In this document: positions 1 through 10,941 of the stretch, piece after piece
Layout of the letters: every line of letters begins with the position of its first letter
How positions within the stretch are numbered: the first letter of the stretch is position 1
Source: Chamaelirium japonicum
Lineage: Eukaryota > Streptophyta > Magnoliopsida > Liliales > Melanthiaceae
Reading direction: 5' to 3'
Assembly (NCBI GenBank): GCA_947650365.1
Contig: CANTAL010000140.1
Coordinates: 248,001-312,000, forward strand
Length of the DNA: 64,000 bases
Notes under the pieces: generated by a model
Told to the model about the DNA's origin: nothing
What the model saw: only the letters and a program-made list of their open reading frames with translations
The model's database searches: none
Translations under genes and position numbers: made by a program

Positions 1-229
1 GCTCTCCGCTTAGTATGGTAAACCCGCTGTCCCTCCACTTGGTGCCATGACGCAACTCGAGCGGTGGAGAATACCGTCAGACTCGAGTGCTCATATGACT
101 CGGTTCCTTCCAGGTTGACCACATACATCGTACCTCCGATTACTCTGACGAGCAACCAGATCCGTCATCAGTCCAACTGATGACCACCTGGCCAGGGTTT
201 AATACGACGTAGGTCAGACCAAGGAACGC
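1..229 (-). mobile_element. Copia element C, left (3') LTR, first fragment
   Basis: Bases 1-224 match 20971-21194 of the right copia LTR with about two substitutions, so the window opens inside the left LTR of a minus-strand copia element. The remaining ~1.56 kb of this LTR would lie to the left of the window. The fragment ends where element T1 is inserted; 225-229 (AACGC) is the duplicated target. The LTR resumes at 13485. Confidence 0.93.
225..229. repeat. Target-site duplication of element T1, left copy
   Basis: AACGC directly precedes the TGTGGG start of the T1 5' LTR and is repeated at 13485-13489 after the 3' LTR. The uninterrupted copia LTR reads AACAC at the same place (21195-21199), one base different. 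Confidence 0.95.
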
Positions 230-261
230 TGTGGGTGCAAATTTTGGCATAGGTTTACCAG

Positions 262-648
262 CTACCACGGGACCCACCGGCCCTGCCTGGTGGGCCCACG
301 AAGACTACCACAGGACCCACCGGCCCTGCCTGGTGGGCCCACGAAGACTACCACAGGACCCACCGGCCCTCCCTGGTGGGCCCACGAAGACTACCACGGG
401 ACCCACCGGCCCTGCCTGGTGGGCCCACGAAGACTACCACGGGACCCACCGGCCCTGCCTGGTGGGCCCACGAAGACTACCACGGGACCCACTGGCCCTG
501 CCTGGTGGGCCCACGAAGACTACCACAGGACCCACCGGCCCTGCCTGGTGGGCCCACGAAGACTACCATGGGACCCACCGGCCCTGCCTGGTGGGCCCAC
601 GAGGACTACCACGGGACCCACCGGCCCTGCCTGGTGGGACCAAGAGCC
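262..648 (+). repeat. 43-bp minisatellite in T1 5' LTR (about nine units)
   Basis: Nine units of 43 bp, each with GGGACCCACCGGCCCTG followed by CCTGGTGGGCCC; the CCCACC and GGTGGG blocks can pair. The length is not a multiple of three, so all three frames stay open and give spurious proline/tryptophan-rich ORFs. The array has the same length in the 3' LTR. Confidence 0.95.
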
Positions 649-757
649 TGTGGAATCCCCCAGAAGATGGTAGCAGGGCCCGCAACTTTACCTGGAGAAT
701 CCCCAGATACAACAGCAGAAACCGCCATTTACCACCAGACTCACTCCTGGAGAGTCC

Positions 758-765
758 TATAAATA
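758..765 (+). promoter_or_regulatory. T1 LTR TATA box
   Basis: TATAAATA in a CCTATAAATAGC context, placed in U3 just downstream of the minisatellite. It is repeated at 13073-13080 in the 3' LTR. Likely drives the genomic RNA of T1. Confidence 0.75.
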
Positions 766-1172
766 GCATAGCCTTCGAATGTAAACGGATCCGAAATTCT
801 GATTTCCACTCTGAAATCTGACTTTCAAAACCAGAGCTCTGGGATTTCAAACTTCCGATCTACCATCTCCCTTTGATCTTCTTTTGAAGAGATAAGTATT
901 TATAGTGATACTCGGCCTGTCGGGATCACTCCAACATAAGTGTTAGTGGATTCGGGTTGCTCCCTATAGCACGGAGACGTAGGCTCCGGCTGAACTCCGA
1001 GATCACATCTCTTGTGTCAAACTCCCTCTCTGATTGCTTTTCTGTTTACATATCAAAAGAAGTATCAACTTCAATCAACCGATCGATCAACGATCTTCGA
1101 CATCAATTTCGACTCCAATTGACTGGTGCTGCGAGAATCTTCGGGTCGGCACGAAGATTTTCCCCCACAGTT

Positions 1173-1189
1173 TGGCGCCGTCTGTGGGA
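1173..1189 (+). other. T1 primer-binding site
   Basis: TGGCGCCGTCTGTGGGA starts 4 bp after the 5' LTR. The same 17 bases follow the 5' LTRs of T2 (42022-42038) and T3 (27713-27729, minus). TGGCGCC fits the complement of a tRNA 3' end; I cannot say which tRNA with certainty. Confidence 0.85.
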
Positions 1190-1318
1190 TCTGAGCGAGA
1201 AGCTGTGTTCTCTCTCTCTACTTCGACTACCAGATCAATAGCCAAACTTCCTCGCCCCCTCGGTTGATCAGACAACTGATCGGACGTCGGCAATCTCGTT
1301 GTACCTTTCGCACTCTGA

Positions 1319-3784
1319 ATGGCGAGAACCAAACACCAGGGTCAACCAGAAGAAAGTAACACTCAGCATCAACCTCGTCCTGAGACTCGTTCAATGAGTC
1401 AAAGGCTCAACTTCGGGCAGCCCCTTGCTGTCCCCGAGATGGGGGTTCACTCAGGAAGCGGAAGATCAGTCGATCGACCGATCGCCCCTCATCCTCATCA
1501 ATCAATTGGACAGACTGTCCCCGCTCCTGCTGAAGACCCTCCATCGACATACCAAGTCTCTGCAGTCGATTTCCAATTGCTCCAATTGGCGAAACAAAAC
1601 GCCACCCTCACGGCTGAGAGGGATGCTCTTAAGAGAGCAGCTTCCGAAGCTGGGATCGTTCTGCCTATCCCCTCTGCAAGCGAGAGGATCAATCTTCCAC
1701 AACGCTCAATCCACTCCGAGCAACGGAGATCAATGGGCACTGCTGCCCTCGAGAGGATTCGACGCGACCCAACTCCCTCTGCTGCTCCTTGGAAGCAAAG
1801 TGTTTGGGATCGCCTTGATGACGAGTCTTCCCAATCGTCTTCCGGCCGCAACTGCGACAAGAAGGCTCCATCAAATCTCAATGCACCAAGGAGGCACCAA
1901 ATGAAAGGCGGTCCTTCGAAAAGCCGAGCTTCCCCATCCATTCCACTTCAACGTGGACTTGGATCGGACCTTCGACATCGACTCCAACCGGCAAATACTT
2001 CAATGCCCGAGCAAGACCTTGCGATCTTGCCTCTTGACCCACCTCTAGGTCGAGGACACGGTCGTAGGGACGGTTACTCCTCTGCCGGGCCTCTACATCG
2101 AAGTCTCTTCGAGACCACCTTTCCAAGAGGATGGAGAACTCCTATCCTCCCCAAATTCAACTGTATCAGAGGAGATCCAAGCCTCCATATACTCGCTTTC
2201 AAGCAAGCTCTAACACCACACGAAGAGGAAAACAACGTGCTCTGCCGCACCTTCGCGGGAAGTCTTGATGAGCCTTCACTCGACTGGTATCACAATCTCC
2301 GAGCTGGGTCCATCACCCAGTTCGGTGTTTTGGCTAACCTCTTTGTGCAGCACTATCAACTCAATCTAAAGCCAGAGAAGAAACTCGACTCTCTCTACCG
2401 ACTGAGGATGGGTGCAGACGAGACTCTCCGCAGCTTCACGAGGAGGTTTCGCAACGAGCATGCTGCTCTCTCTGGAAGACATCTGGATGATGAAGCCATC
2501 ATGTTGGCTTTCCAGAACGCTCTCCGCTTTGATCTACACATCTACAACGACTTTATCCGCAATCCCCCTCCTTCTCTGGGTGCAATGTTTGACCGAATTC
2601 AGAGAGAGATTGAGGTGGAAGACGATCAAGTCGCTCGGAAAGGGCGAGAAACTAAAAGAAGGCCTGCTGAAAGAGAAGCTCCTAAGTATGCTGCAAAGGC
2701 TCACAACACTGAAGCAACAGCCCCTCCGGCCAACAAAAGATCAAAGAATGATGGACGTCGATCTCCAACGAAGACCACTTTCACCGAGTGGAATATGCCG
2801 GTCGAACAGATACTCGACCGCATTCAACATGAAGAGTTCGTTCGGAGGCCTAATCCTCTTCAGCCGAATTCCAAATTCACAGCAGACAAAACAGTCTACT
2901 GCGACTTCCATCGAAGTCACGGCCATTCCACCGATCGATGTTTTCGGCTGAAATTCCATCTTGAAGACCTATTGCGAGAAGGCCATCTTCAAGAGTTCGT
3001 CAAAGGCAGACACGATCAACATCGAACCTCTGCAAAGGGGAAAGAAGTGTGTTGGATACATCAAATCTCCTCTAACCGGCAAACTCTCTCTGTGAATTCC
3101 AATGTTTTTGGTATTCATGGAACATTGCACAACCAAAGTCTGACTGGGAAAGAGGTGGATCGCCAAGTTCGACGCATCTTCCACGTTTGTTCTACTGCGA
3201 GCAAAGAAGATACCTGGATCGAGAAACCCATCGAAGGTCTTTCTTGGCCATCAATCGTCTTCAACGACACCGATCTTCAAGGAGTCCATACTCCACATCG
3301 AGACCCCCTGGTCTTGAAACTCATTATCGACGGCAGCACTGTCAACCGGATCCTCATCGACACCGGAAGCTCCATCGACATTATGTTCTCAGACTGCTTC
3401 AAACGTCTGGGACATAAGTATCAAAGCCTCGACGTCGTCCCGACCGTGATCACTGGTTTCAATGGCGAACAAAGCATCACGGTGGGCGAATCCAGATTTA
3501 CCATCGACCTCAGTCGAGAGACTCGAGTCTCGGTGAGGTTTGCAATCGTCGAAGGAGTATCCAGCTACAACGCCATCCTCGGGCGACCATTCCTCCACCA
3601 GATCAATGCCATCTCCTCTTCTTATCATCAACTACTCAAATTTGCAACCGGAGAAGGCATCGTCTGCATTCGAGGTGATCAGCAAGCTGGAAGGTCTTGT
3701 GAAGCTGCTGCGGCAAAGACAGATCGAAAGATCAATATTGCTCCTCCAAAGCGGCCACGAGATGAAGCTGGTCCTTCCAAATAG
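1319..3784 (+). CDS. gag-pro: T1 Gag-protease polyprotein
   Basis: An intact 821-residue ORF from an ATG 149 bp after the LTR. It should supply the capsid and the protease of the virus-like particle in the cytoplasm. Residues ~285-400 form the retrotransposon Gag domain (DWYHNL, LFVQHYQL, SFTRRFRNEH). Residues ~527-545 hold a degenerate zinc knuckle (YCDFHRSHGH...DRC) typical of Tat elements instead of CCHC. The aspartic protease lies at ~670-770, with the catalytic LIDTGSSIDIMF and the flap-side ILGRPFLHQ. It ends in UAG at 3782, after which pol continues in the same frame. It is the only undamaged sense ORF of T1. Long shadow ORFs on both strands are ignored. Confidence 0.93.
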   Translation: MARTKHQGQPEESNTQHQPRPETRSMSQRLNFGQPLAVPEMGVHSGSGRSVDRPIAPHPHQSIGQTVPAPAEDPPSTYQVSAVDFQLLQLAKQNATLTAERDALKRAASEAGIVLPIPSASERINLPQRSIHSEQRRSMGTAALERIRRDPTPSAAPWKQSVWDRLDDESSQSSSGRNCDKKAPSNLNAPRRHQMKGGPSKSRASPSIPLQRGLGSDLRHRLQPANTSMPEQDLAILPLDPPLGRGHGRRDGYSSAGPLHRSLFETTFPRGWRTPILPKFNCIRGDPSLHILAFKQALTPHEEENNVLCRTFAGSLDEPSLDWYHNLRAGSITQFGVLANLFVQHYQLNLKPEKKLDSLYRLRMGADETLRSFTRRFRNEHAALSGRHLDDEAIMLAFQNALRFDLHIYNDFIRNPPPSLGAMFDRIQREIEVEDDQVARKGRETKRRPAEREAPKYAAKAHNTEATAPPANKRSKNDGRRSPTKTTFTEWNMPVEQILDRIQHEEFVRRPNPLQPNSKFTADKTVYCDFHRSHGHSTDRCFRLKFHLEDLLREGHLQEFVKGRHDQHRTSAKGKEVCWIHQISSNRQTLSVNSNVFGIHGTLHNQSLTGKEVDRQVRRIFHVCSTASKEDTWIEKPIEGLSWPSIVFNDTDLQGVHTPHRDPLVLKLIIDGSTVNRILIDTGSSIDIMFSDCFKRLGHKYQSLDVVPTVITGFNGEQSITVGESRFTIDLSRETRVSVRFAIVEGVSSYNAILGRPFLHQINAISSSYHQLLKFATGEGIVCIRGDQQAGRSCEAAAAKTDRKINIAPPKRPRDEAGPSK

Positions 3785-3790
3785 CAATCA
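3782..3790 (+). promoter_or_regulatory. Putative stop-codon readthrough signal between gag-pro and pol (T1)
   Basis: The stop and next two codons read TAG CAA TCA, which fits UAG-CARYYA, the readthrough context established for tobamovirus replicase. The frame stays open for the 306 codons between this stop and the next one at 4703. T2 and T3 carry TAG CAA TTA at the equivalent place. That the stop is read through is inferred. Confidence 0.6.
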
Positions 3791-6700
3791 AAGGAGATTC
3801 CGCTGACCGAACCTCCACCAATCGAATGGGAAGCATCACCTTCAATAGAAGAAATCATCCCGATCAACATAGGCAGCGGAGATCTCCCTCGACAAACATT
3901 TATTGGTACCGGTCTTAGCGACGCAGAAGCACAAGACATGGTATCCTTCCTCCAGTCCAATATCGACGTCTTCGCATGGTGCTTCGAAGACATGCCTGGG
4001 ATCAATCCAGATGACGCTTGTCACCGACTTGCGATCAAAGAAGAGGTGAAGCCTGTCAAGCAAAAGCCACGCACCATTCGACCAGAGCTGCAAGTTGCCG
4101 TTCAAGAAGAAATCACCAAGCTACTCGCAGCCGGCTTCATCCGAGAAGTAGAGTATCCTACTTGGATCTCTAATATAGTGGCTGTTCCGAAGAAGAATGG
4201 GAAAGTCAGAGTCTGCATCGACTTCACCAATCTCAACAAGGCTTGCCCCAAAGATCCTTTTCCCATGCCAAGGATAGATAGACTCGTTGACGCCACTGCT
4301 GGCCACGAGCTATTGTCTTTCATGGATGGGTATTCTGGATATAACCAAATTCCACTTCATCCAGACGATCAAGAGAAGACATGTTTTGTGACTAGCCGAG
4401 GCGTCTATTGCTACAAAGTAATGCCGTTTGGCCTCAAAAATGCTGGATCCACCTATCAAAGACTAGTCACCAAGATGTTCGAGAACCAGATCGGTCGCAA
4501 CGTCGAAGTCTATGTCGATGATCTCCTCACCAAGAGCTCTACTAGAGGGAAGCATCTATCTGATCTGGCTGAAACCTTTCAAGTTCTTCGAAAATATCGT
4601 ATGAAGCTCAATCCAGCCAAGTGCGCTTTCGGAGTTCAATCCGGCAAATTCCTGGGTCATCTTGTGACCAGGAGGGGTATTGAAGCCAATCCCGATCAAA
4701 TTTGAGCTATCCTCGACATGCCATCACCTACCAATCGAAAGGAGGTGCAGCGCCTCACTGGAAGGTTAGCAGCACTCAATCGATTCATCTCAAAGTCTTC
4801 CGACAAGTGCAAGCCTCTCTTCGACAAACTACGAAAGGCAGACACCTCCGGCTGGAATTCAATCTGCGAAGACGCATTTCAAAGCATCAAGAAATATCTG
4901 GTGCAGGCTCCTATCTTGACGGCTCCACTTCCAGAAGAAGACTTATGGCTATATCTCGCTGTGACCGACCAAGCAATCAGCGCAGTCTTAGTCAGTAGAA
5001 GAGAAGGCATCGAACATCCAGTCTACTACATCAGCCACACTCTTCTTCCGGCTGAAACTCGCTATTCGAAAACTGAGAAAGTCATCCTGGCCTTGCTCAC
5101 TGCATCGCGTCGTCTCTAACCATATTTCGTCTCTCACCAGATCACTGTCATTTCAGAACACTCGCTCAAAGATATCATTGACAGAGCTGGTCGAGCTGGT
5201 CGAATGACCAAATGGGTGATCGAAATGAGCTCTCTGGGAATCCAATTCGAATCTCGCACTTCCATCAAAGGTCAGGCAATTGCTGATTTTCTAGCTGACT
5301 TTCTAGTTGAAGACCCCATCACTTGGGAAGAGGATGTCGACATGCGCTTGGAAGATGAGGACAATACTCCGATCAAATTTGCGACAAAGATTGATCCAAA
5401 TCTCGAAGCTACTACAACTCCTCCATAGAAGCTTTATACTGATGGAGCATCAAGTTCGATCGGTTCGGGAACTGGGATAGTCTTGATATCCCCCGAACTC
5501 GATCATCTCCAGAAGGCCACTCTCCTTGGGTTTAATGCCACCAATAACGAAGCCGAATATGAAGCACTCATTTCCGGACTCGAAATGGTGGGAGCTCTGG
5601 GGGTGGACCGAATCATCGTCTACAGCGACTCCCAATTGATCATAAGGCAAATCAACGAAGAGTACGCGGCTCGAGAAGAAAGAATGCAACTCTATTTGGC
5701 CTTAGTACGACGTCTTCAACAACGTTTTACTAGCGCTAAATTTATTCAAATTCCAAGGGCAGAGAATCGTGAAGCAGATGCTCTAGCTAATGCTGCCTCC
5801 GTCCTTGGAGACTCGCTCGGAGGAAGGCAGATACAAATTGATTATCAAGAATTGCCCAAGACCATCCCTGATCAACAGATCCTTACTACTACAAAAGAAT
5901 CTGGGGGTGGAGATCAACTTGAAGACTGGAGGCAACCAATCTTCCACTTCTTCAAACTTGGCAAGATGCCGGAAGATCCAAATCAAGCCCGAAGATTTCA
6001 AAGGAAGCTCCCGTGCTATATTCTACAAGGAGAAGATCTATACTTCAAATCTCACAATGGTATGTTGCTCAAGTGCCTTGGTCCCGAGCAAGCACAAGCA
6101 ATCCTGATTGATATCCACTCTGGAGCTTGTGGAAATCATTCGGGAGGAAGATCCCTTGAAGCCAAGACGAAGCTACAAGGGTACTACTGGCCAACAATGG
6201 CAAGGGATGCTCAACAAGTTGTTCAAAGGTGTGAGCCTTGTCAACGACACGCTCGAGCTATTCATCTCCCTGCAGATGAACTTCATCAATTATCAAGTCC
6301 CTGGCCCTTCCATCAATGGGGGTTAGATTTCTTGGGTCCTTTCCCTCCAACTCCGAGCAAGAAGAAGTATCTATTGCTGGCCACTGATTACTTCACCAAA
6401 TGGGTTGAAGCTGTGCCCCTCTTCCGAGAGACTGACGACGAAGTGATCAAGTTCATTCGGCACAACATCTTCTCAAGGTTTGGAACACCTCAAGTTCTTG
6501 TTGCTGACAATGGAGCTCAATTTGACTCCGAAAAATTCTGAGAGTTCTGTCTGAACAACGGTATCAAGCTATTCTATTCAACTCCAAGATATCCTCAATG
6601 CAATGGCCAAGCTGAAGCCTCAAACAGAGCTATACTTGGTATACTCAAGAAAAAACTCAACGACAAGAAAGGATTGTGGGAACAGGTCCTACCTGAAGTT

Positions 6701-7162
6701 CTTTGGGGGTATCGCACAACTCCGAGAAGATCCACAGGGTTCTCACCCTTCCATCTAACATATGGATCGGAAGCAGTACTCCCAACAGAAAATATATCGA
6801 GTACTCTGAAGACCCGAGCAGTTGAAGGAGGAGTCAATGAAGAACTTCGGATCAATGATCTAGACTTCTCCGAAGAATTACGAGATCAAGCATCACTTCG
6901 TGTGGCCAAGTACCAACAGAAGATCAAAAGAGCCTACGACGAGAAAGTCCACAAGAGACAGTTCCCAGTGGGTAGTTTAGTTCTCAGAGCAGTTTTCTAC
7001 AACACCAAAGAACACAGCAGTGGAAAGCTTGCTCCCAACTGGGAAGGTCCATATATCATTGAATCAGTGGGAGGCAAAGGTTCTTACAGACTGATCACAC
7101 CAGAAGAAGATAGATTGCCTCGAGCTTGGAATTCTAGGCACCTTAAGATGTTCTATCCATGA
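3785..7162 (+). pseudogene. pol: T1 pol (RT, RNase H, integrase) with four nonsense codons
   Basis: One frame of 1126 codons, continuous with gag-pro, with no frameshift. It holds reverse transcriptase (WISNIVAVPKKNGKVRVCID, SFMDGYSGYNQI, MPFGLKNAG, catalytic YVDD at 4511-4522), RNase H (YTDGAS, NEAEYEAL, SDSQL, EADALA), and integrase with an HHCC finger (HSGACGNH ... RCEPCQ), then GLDFLGPF, ADNGAQFD and NGQAEA carrying the D,D,E triad. It ends HLKMFYP without a chromodomain. Internal stops are TGA 4703, TAA 5117, TAG 5426 and TGA 6539. The TGAs replace what is normally arginine; 5426 sits just before YTDGAS. All are explicable by single transitions. The catalytic residues I can see are intact, so the copy is dead only through these stops. 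Confidence 0.93.
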
Positions 7163-7725
7163 TGTAAATTTTGTGATGAATAAAGTTCTCTTTCAAGTGT
7201 TCAAATATACAACTGTTCAATTTTTCAATTCAAGTTCTGAAGCAGTTTCAAGTTATCCATATTCAAGTTACCAGGTCTTTTAACAAGTTTGGGAGTTAGA
7301 GTTGCGACTCAACCCCTTACTAGCAAATGTTAAAAACTGACCACATTCAAGTTACCAAGTCTTAACAAGTTTGGGTGTTAAGAGTTGCAACTCAACCCCT
7401 TACTGGCAAATGTTAAACTGACTTTCAAATTTCAATATTCAATTTCAATCAATTTCTACATCGTTTAACAGGTTTGGGTGCTTGAGTTGCGACTCAACCC
7501 CTCACATTCAAGTGTTATACGAATTCAAGTCCAATTTTCAAAGTTACATTCAAAAGATTGTATCTATTCTAATACTATTGAAATCATGATAGTCAAAGGT
7601 ATTCAACTCAGGAGACCCAATTTTCAAACACCAAGAAGATTTTCTATTATCAAAATATGCCAGATACAAGGAGCTGCTACATTTCAAAAGTTTACAAGTA
7701 CAACAGATAAGAAGATAGAAGAGCA
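7163..7725 (+). repeat. T1 post-pol region with three imperfect repeats
   Basis: Non-coding stretch between the converging pol and antisense genes. Three imperfect copies begin near 7282, 7364 and 7467, each with AACAAGTTTGGG (third copy AACAGGTTTGGG) followed by a GAGTTGCGACTC-like dyad and AACCCC. The third copy reads TTGAGTTGCGACTCAA, a 6-bp stem. It probably contains both 3' untranslated regions. Confidence 0.6.
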
Positions 7726-10468
7726 TCAAGGCTTGGCCACACTCTGTGCTCGCGACTTCTCTCCCTCAGATCCAGCACGAGCTTTGCTCGCCACTGAGGC
7801 CTTCGAAGATCGGACGCTAGCTGCATGTACCCTGAGTGCCTCTGCCGCCTTCTCTGCTGTTTCCTTGTAAACCTTGCATTCAGACAGCGCATGCTCCAGT
7901 GCCTTCTTGGAAGTCTCCTCTCTGGCAGTGAAGACAGCGTGCTGAGTAGCAAGTTGTTGCTTCAGCTCTTGGATCTCGTTGGTGCGACCACATGACACTT
8001 CCTCAACCTTGGAGAGTCGAGTCTTCAAGGATTCGAGCTCGTGACTCTGTGCCTCACAACGATCCTGCAGCCCCTTGATCTCCAGCTTCCCCTTGCGAAG
8101 ATCCTCAATCTTGGTTTTGAGAGAGGCTTTCTTCGAAGTCAGGAGCTCTCTCAGCTCATCTATTTCCGCGGTTACAGCCTCCAGTGCAGCAGTCAAGTGA
8201 GATATTTCAGCTAAAGCTTCTTTTGCTCCCGCCCTCATGGAGAGCTTGGTTGCGACATTCATAACTGCTGAGTTCTGCAAAAGAACAAAAAAGTTAGAAT
8301 TATTATAAAGGTACAACTCAGATGATTGATCGAGCAGATGCACCTACCAACAGATCAAGTCTCTCGAAAGCTTCATCCAGAGTGGCACCCGGGAGGTTGA
8401 TGAGTTTTCTGATCACAGCAGTGGGGCGATTGATGTCAATATCACCCAAGCTTCTTATTGTCGGAGTCAAACCAGCAGGTGCACCTACAATCAACGAGAG
8501 ACCAAAGTGTTAGATTATTTTCGAGCTTCAGAGACAAGACAATCGAGGCAAGTTAGTTCAATTACCTGAGGTTTCAACCCTCGGCTCTTTGCCCTTCCGA
8601 CGATCAGAGCCACTCTGAGGAGTCGATTTCTCCTGAATCGGGGTTGGCGCTGGTTGAGGTTGAGGAGCCCCATCACCCACTCGACTTCCCCTCTCCAGAT
8701 GAGTAGGGGGAGAAGCGTTCCTAGGAGGTGAGGCTCTCTCTTCTTGCGACCCACCTGGCTGGATGAGCCCCGCTACCATGGCTTCCACCTCCTTGGCTAG
8801 AGAACGAGAGGGGGGTGGGGGTTGCTCAACCTCCACACCCCCGCTCGTTGTTGCTCCTTCAATGCGAGGAACGTCAGGGGGAATTTGATCGAGGGGTGTG
8901 GGGTTGCTTCCAACCCCACCACTCCTCGACAATTTTATTTTTAGGCGTATCGGCCTCTTCAAATCATCAAACTTGTAGGTGGGAACCGCCTTTGGGCCAT
9001 CACCTTCTGTGTCGAGAACTTCTTCCATTTGACGGGCTTTAACCTCGTCAATGGGAATGGGAATTGAGTCTTCCCCAGTTGCACCACCAGTGGGGGTGGG
9101 AGGAATTTCATCCTCACCACCCCCATTCTCGCCATCTCCACCAGAGGGGGTGGAAGACAGATCATCCTCGCCGTTCCCGTCCTCATCTTCGTCATTGCCA
9201 CTGTTGTCGTGGCTGACATTCTCAGTCTCTTCATCTTCCTCGTCGCTCCCCTTCTTTACTTCTTCTTCTTCGTCCTCATTCTTCTTCCCTTGGTCTTCAT
9301 CTCCCTTTTTCTTGCTAAGGGTTTTTCTCTTCTTCTTCGCTGGGCCTCTTTGTATCACCAGCTTCTCATCCACTGTAGGCAATCGGCGCCTTACGGTATA
9401 GATTTTCTTCTCGGCCCTAATCTTTCGAATGATCTTACCCGACTGAGGGTCCTCCTCGTAGTCCGAGTATAGAACTTCATTATCCTCGTATCTATCCTTT
9501 GATCGGTGGAGGAGATTGGCCTTGCCATATCTCACTGGGCAGTTGGAGAATTGTTTCCATGACCTGGTCCCACAGGTCAATTCAAGAAATAGGTTGTCGA
9601 TAGCTCCGGCCCTCTCAGAAGTCCAGGCAAAGATGCCCCCCTCACTGTACATCTTCACTGCCTCGTGCACGCTGTCTCGGGGGGTGTCGGGCACTGACAT
9701 GGGTATCCATGCACCAGAAACAGAAATTGGCCAATCTGTGTATAACTTGTCAGAAGGGACTGTATCAGTTAGTGGGCGCAGCGGAGATACCCCGGTCAAA
9801 TTGTAGAATGGGCTGTCCCTCCTGAAAGCCCATCGATAATGGAAGAAAAAGTATCCAAGCTCGATCCGGGCAGGTTCACCTTCCGGGATACTGGAGTAGC
9901 ATGCCTTCAAGTCTTCCTGGAAATCCAACTCCGCGCGGCAGAATGCGTAGATAATTCGCCAGGCGTTCCCAGTGACCTGCCCCGGGCAAAGGCCAGAAGT
10001 GTTCAATAATCTTGCAGCAAAAGGTGGCAACGGTAGGCGCAGGCCGCAGTTGAGTTGGCCGAGGGTCACAATGGTTCCCATGACCTTTTCGTTACTGGCA
10101 TAGCTGGTGAAGACGGTCTTCTTGTCGATACCAAAAGCAGTCTGGATGCTGGGGAGTGAAGGTTGTGCCCCCTTCCCTTCTGTGAAATAAGAGAGCAATG
10201 TTTGCCACTTCTTCCTTTTTGAATCTGTGAACTCGCCACCGGTATTGTACATATACTCTATCTCCTCTGTCAGAGGCATGAGCGGACCCAGAACAGACTT
10301 TACTTTAGGGATGAACTCTGGCCTAGATGGCGCTGAGGCAAACCCTACTCCTTGGTGCCGCTTGCCCAGTTGGCCAAGTTCGGCAAGTGCGGCCTTGCCT
10401 TTGCCACGACCCCTCGGAGGAGATGGAACCTCAACAATTTCCTTCCCCTTTCTCTTCGAGGGAACCAT
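7726..10468 (-). CDS. T1 antisense additional ORF, three exons, coiled-coil protein
   Basis: Gene on the strand opposite to gag-pol. Exons 10468-8566, 8484-8348 and 8274-7726 join in frame to about 862 residues. ATG 10468 is chosen because it is the first ATG after the TATA box; an upstream TTG extends the frame only artificially. Residues ~139-280 contain CGLRLPLPPF and GNAWRIIYAF, resembling a domain I recall as 'putative gypsy type transposon' (Transposase_28). A basic KKKRK block (~375) and an acidic tract (~393-443) follow, then proline-rich sequence. The last exon is a long coiled coil. The same organisation occurs in T2. Antisense extra ORFs are known in Tat elements such as maize Grande; their function is not settled. 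No disabling mutation is seen. Confidence 0.8.
8275..8347 (-). other. Intron 2 of T1 antisense gene (73 bp, phase 0)
   Basis: Donor CTGTTG|GTAGGTGC and acceptor TTGTTCTTTTGCAG|AAC, with a T-rich 3' end typical of plant introns. It separates the middle of the protein from the coiled coil, at the same phase and place as the T2 intron at 49499-49570. Confidence 0.78.
8485..8565 (-). other. Intron 1 of T1 antisense gene (81 bp)
   Basis: On the minus strand CTCAG|GTAATTG marks the donor and TTGATTGTAG|GTGCAC the acceptor. Unspliced, the frame stops within it (TGA at 8560-8558). Splicing joins the phases exactly and opens a further 228 codons. Confidence 0.75.
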
Positions 10469-10600
10469 ACCGGACTTCTTCGAACTGCCAGAGGAAGCCT
10501 TTCGACCGATCAAACAAGAACAGATCAGAAATCAGGAGAAGAAGAGTCTGGACTTCGAAAAATTTTGGAAGCGTGAGGCAAAAATGACAGCCAGTGAAAA

Positions 10601-10607
10601 TTATATA
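10601..10607 (-). promoter_or_regulatory. TATA box of T1 antisense gene
   Basis: TATATAA on the minus strand, 133 bp upstream of ATG 10468. It is independent of the LTR promoter. The T2 counterpart is at 51627-51634. Confidence 0.65.
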
Positions 10608-10941
10608 CCCAGGGTAAAACAGGTACGCAAATCGAGAAGACATGTGTCTTCACCATATCAAATCGCGTGTTTTTGTAGGTACACGTGGCATTCATCCGTA
10701 GCAAGCGCAAAATTAGGCGAACCGTCGGACCAGACGAAACGTCGGACCTGCCGGTCCACGTGAACCAACGGTCCAAGCGGGCCACCGGTCTGAATAAACC
10801 GAACCGCCGGTTCAAAGCCACGTTCAAGCCAACCAAAGATTCAAAACAGGAAGGATCAAGCTCCATCAATGTTCGAAACTCTGCCAAGAGATCGAAGGGC
10901 AAAGCAGTGAACCTTCTCTGAAGGGCAGGTTCAAAACTTAA
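10608..10941 (-). promoter_or_regulatory. Upstream region of T1 antisense gene
   Basis: About 330 bp between the TATA box and the 119-bp array. It is rich in short GGTCCGAC/CCGGTC-type dyads (10725-10830) and holds no convincing gene. A 78-codon plus-strand ORF here lacks any recognised motif. Confidence 0.4.

Larger units (their letters stand above)
230..1169 (+). mobile_element. T1 5' LTR
   Basis: Begins TGTGGGTG and ends CCCCCACA, giving short inverted termini with the canonical TG...CA. It pairs with 12544-13484. It contains a 43-bp minisatellite in U3 and a TATA box; the primer site follows four bases after its end. Confidence 0.96.

Noticed and set aside
231..821. Long overlapping ORFs rich in Pro, Gly and Trp in the LTR (also 12392-13136)
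   Set aside because: They translate the 43-bp minisatellite in different frames; all frames stay open because units lack stops. No start context or domain supports a protein.
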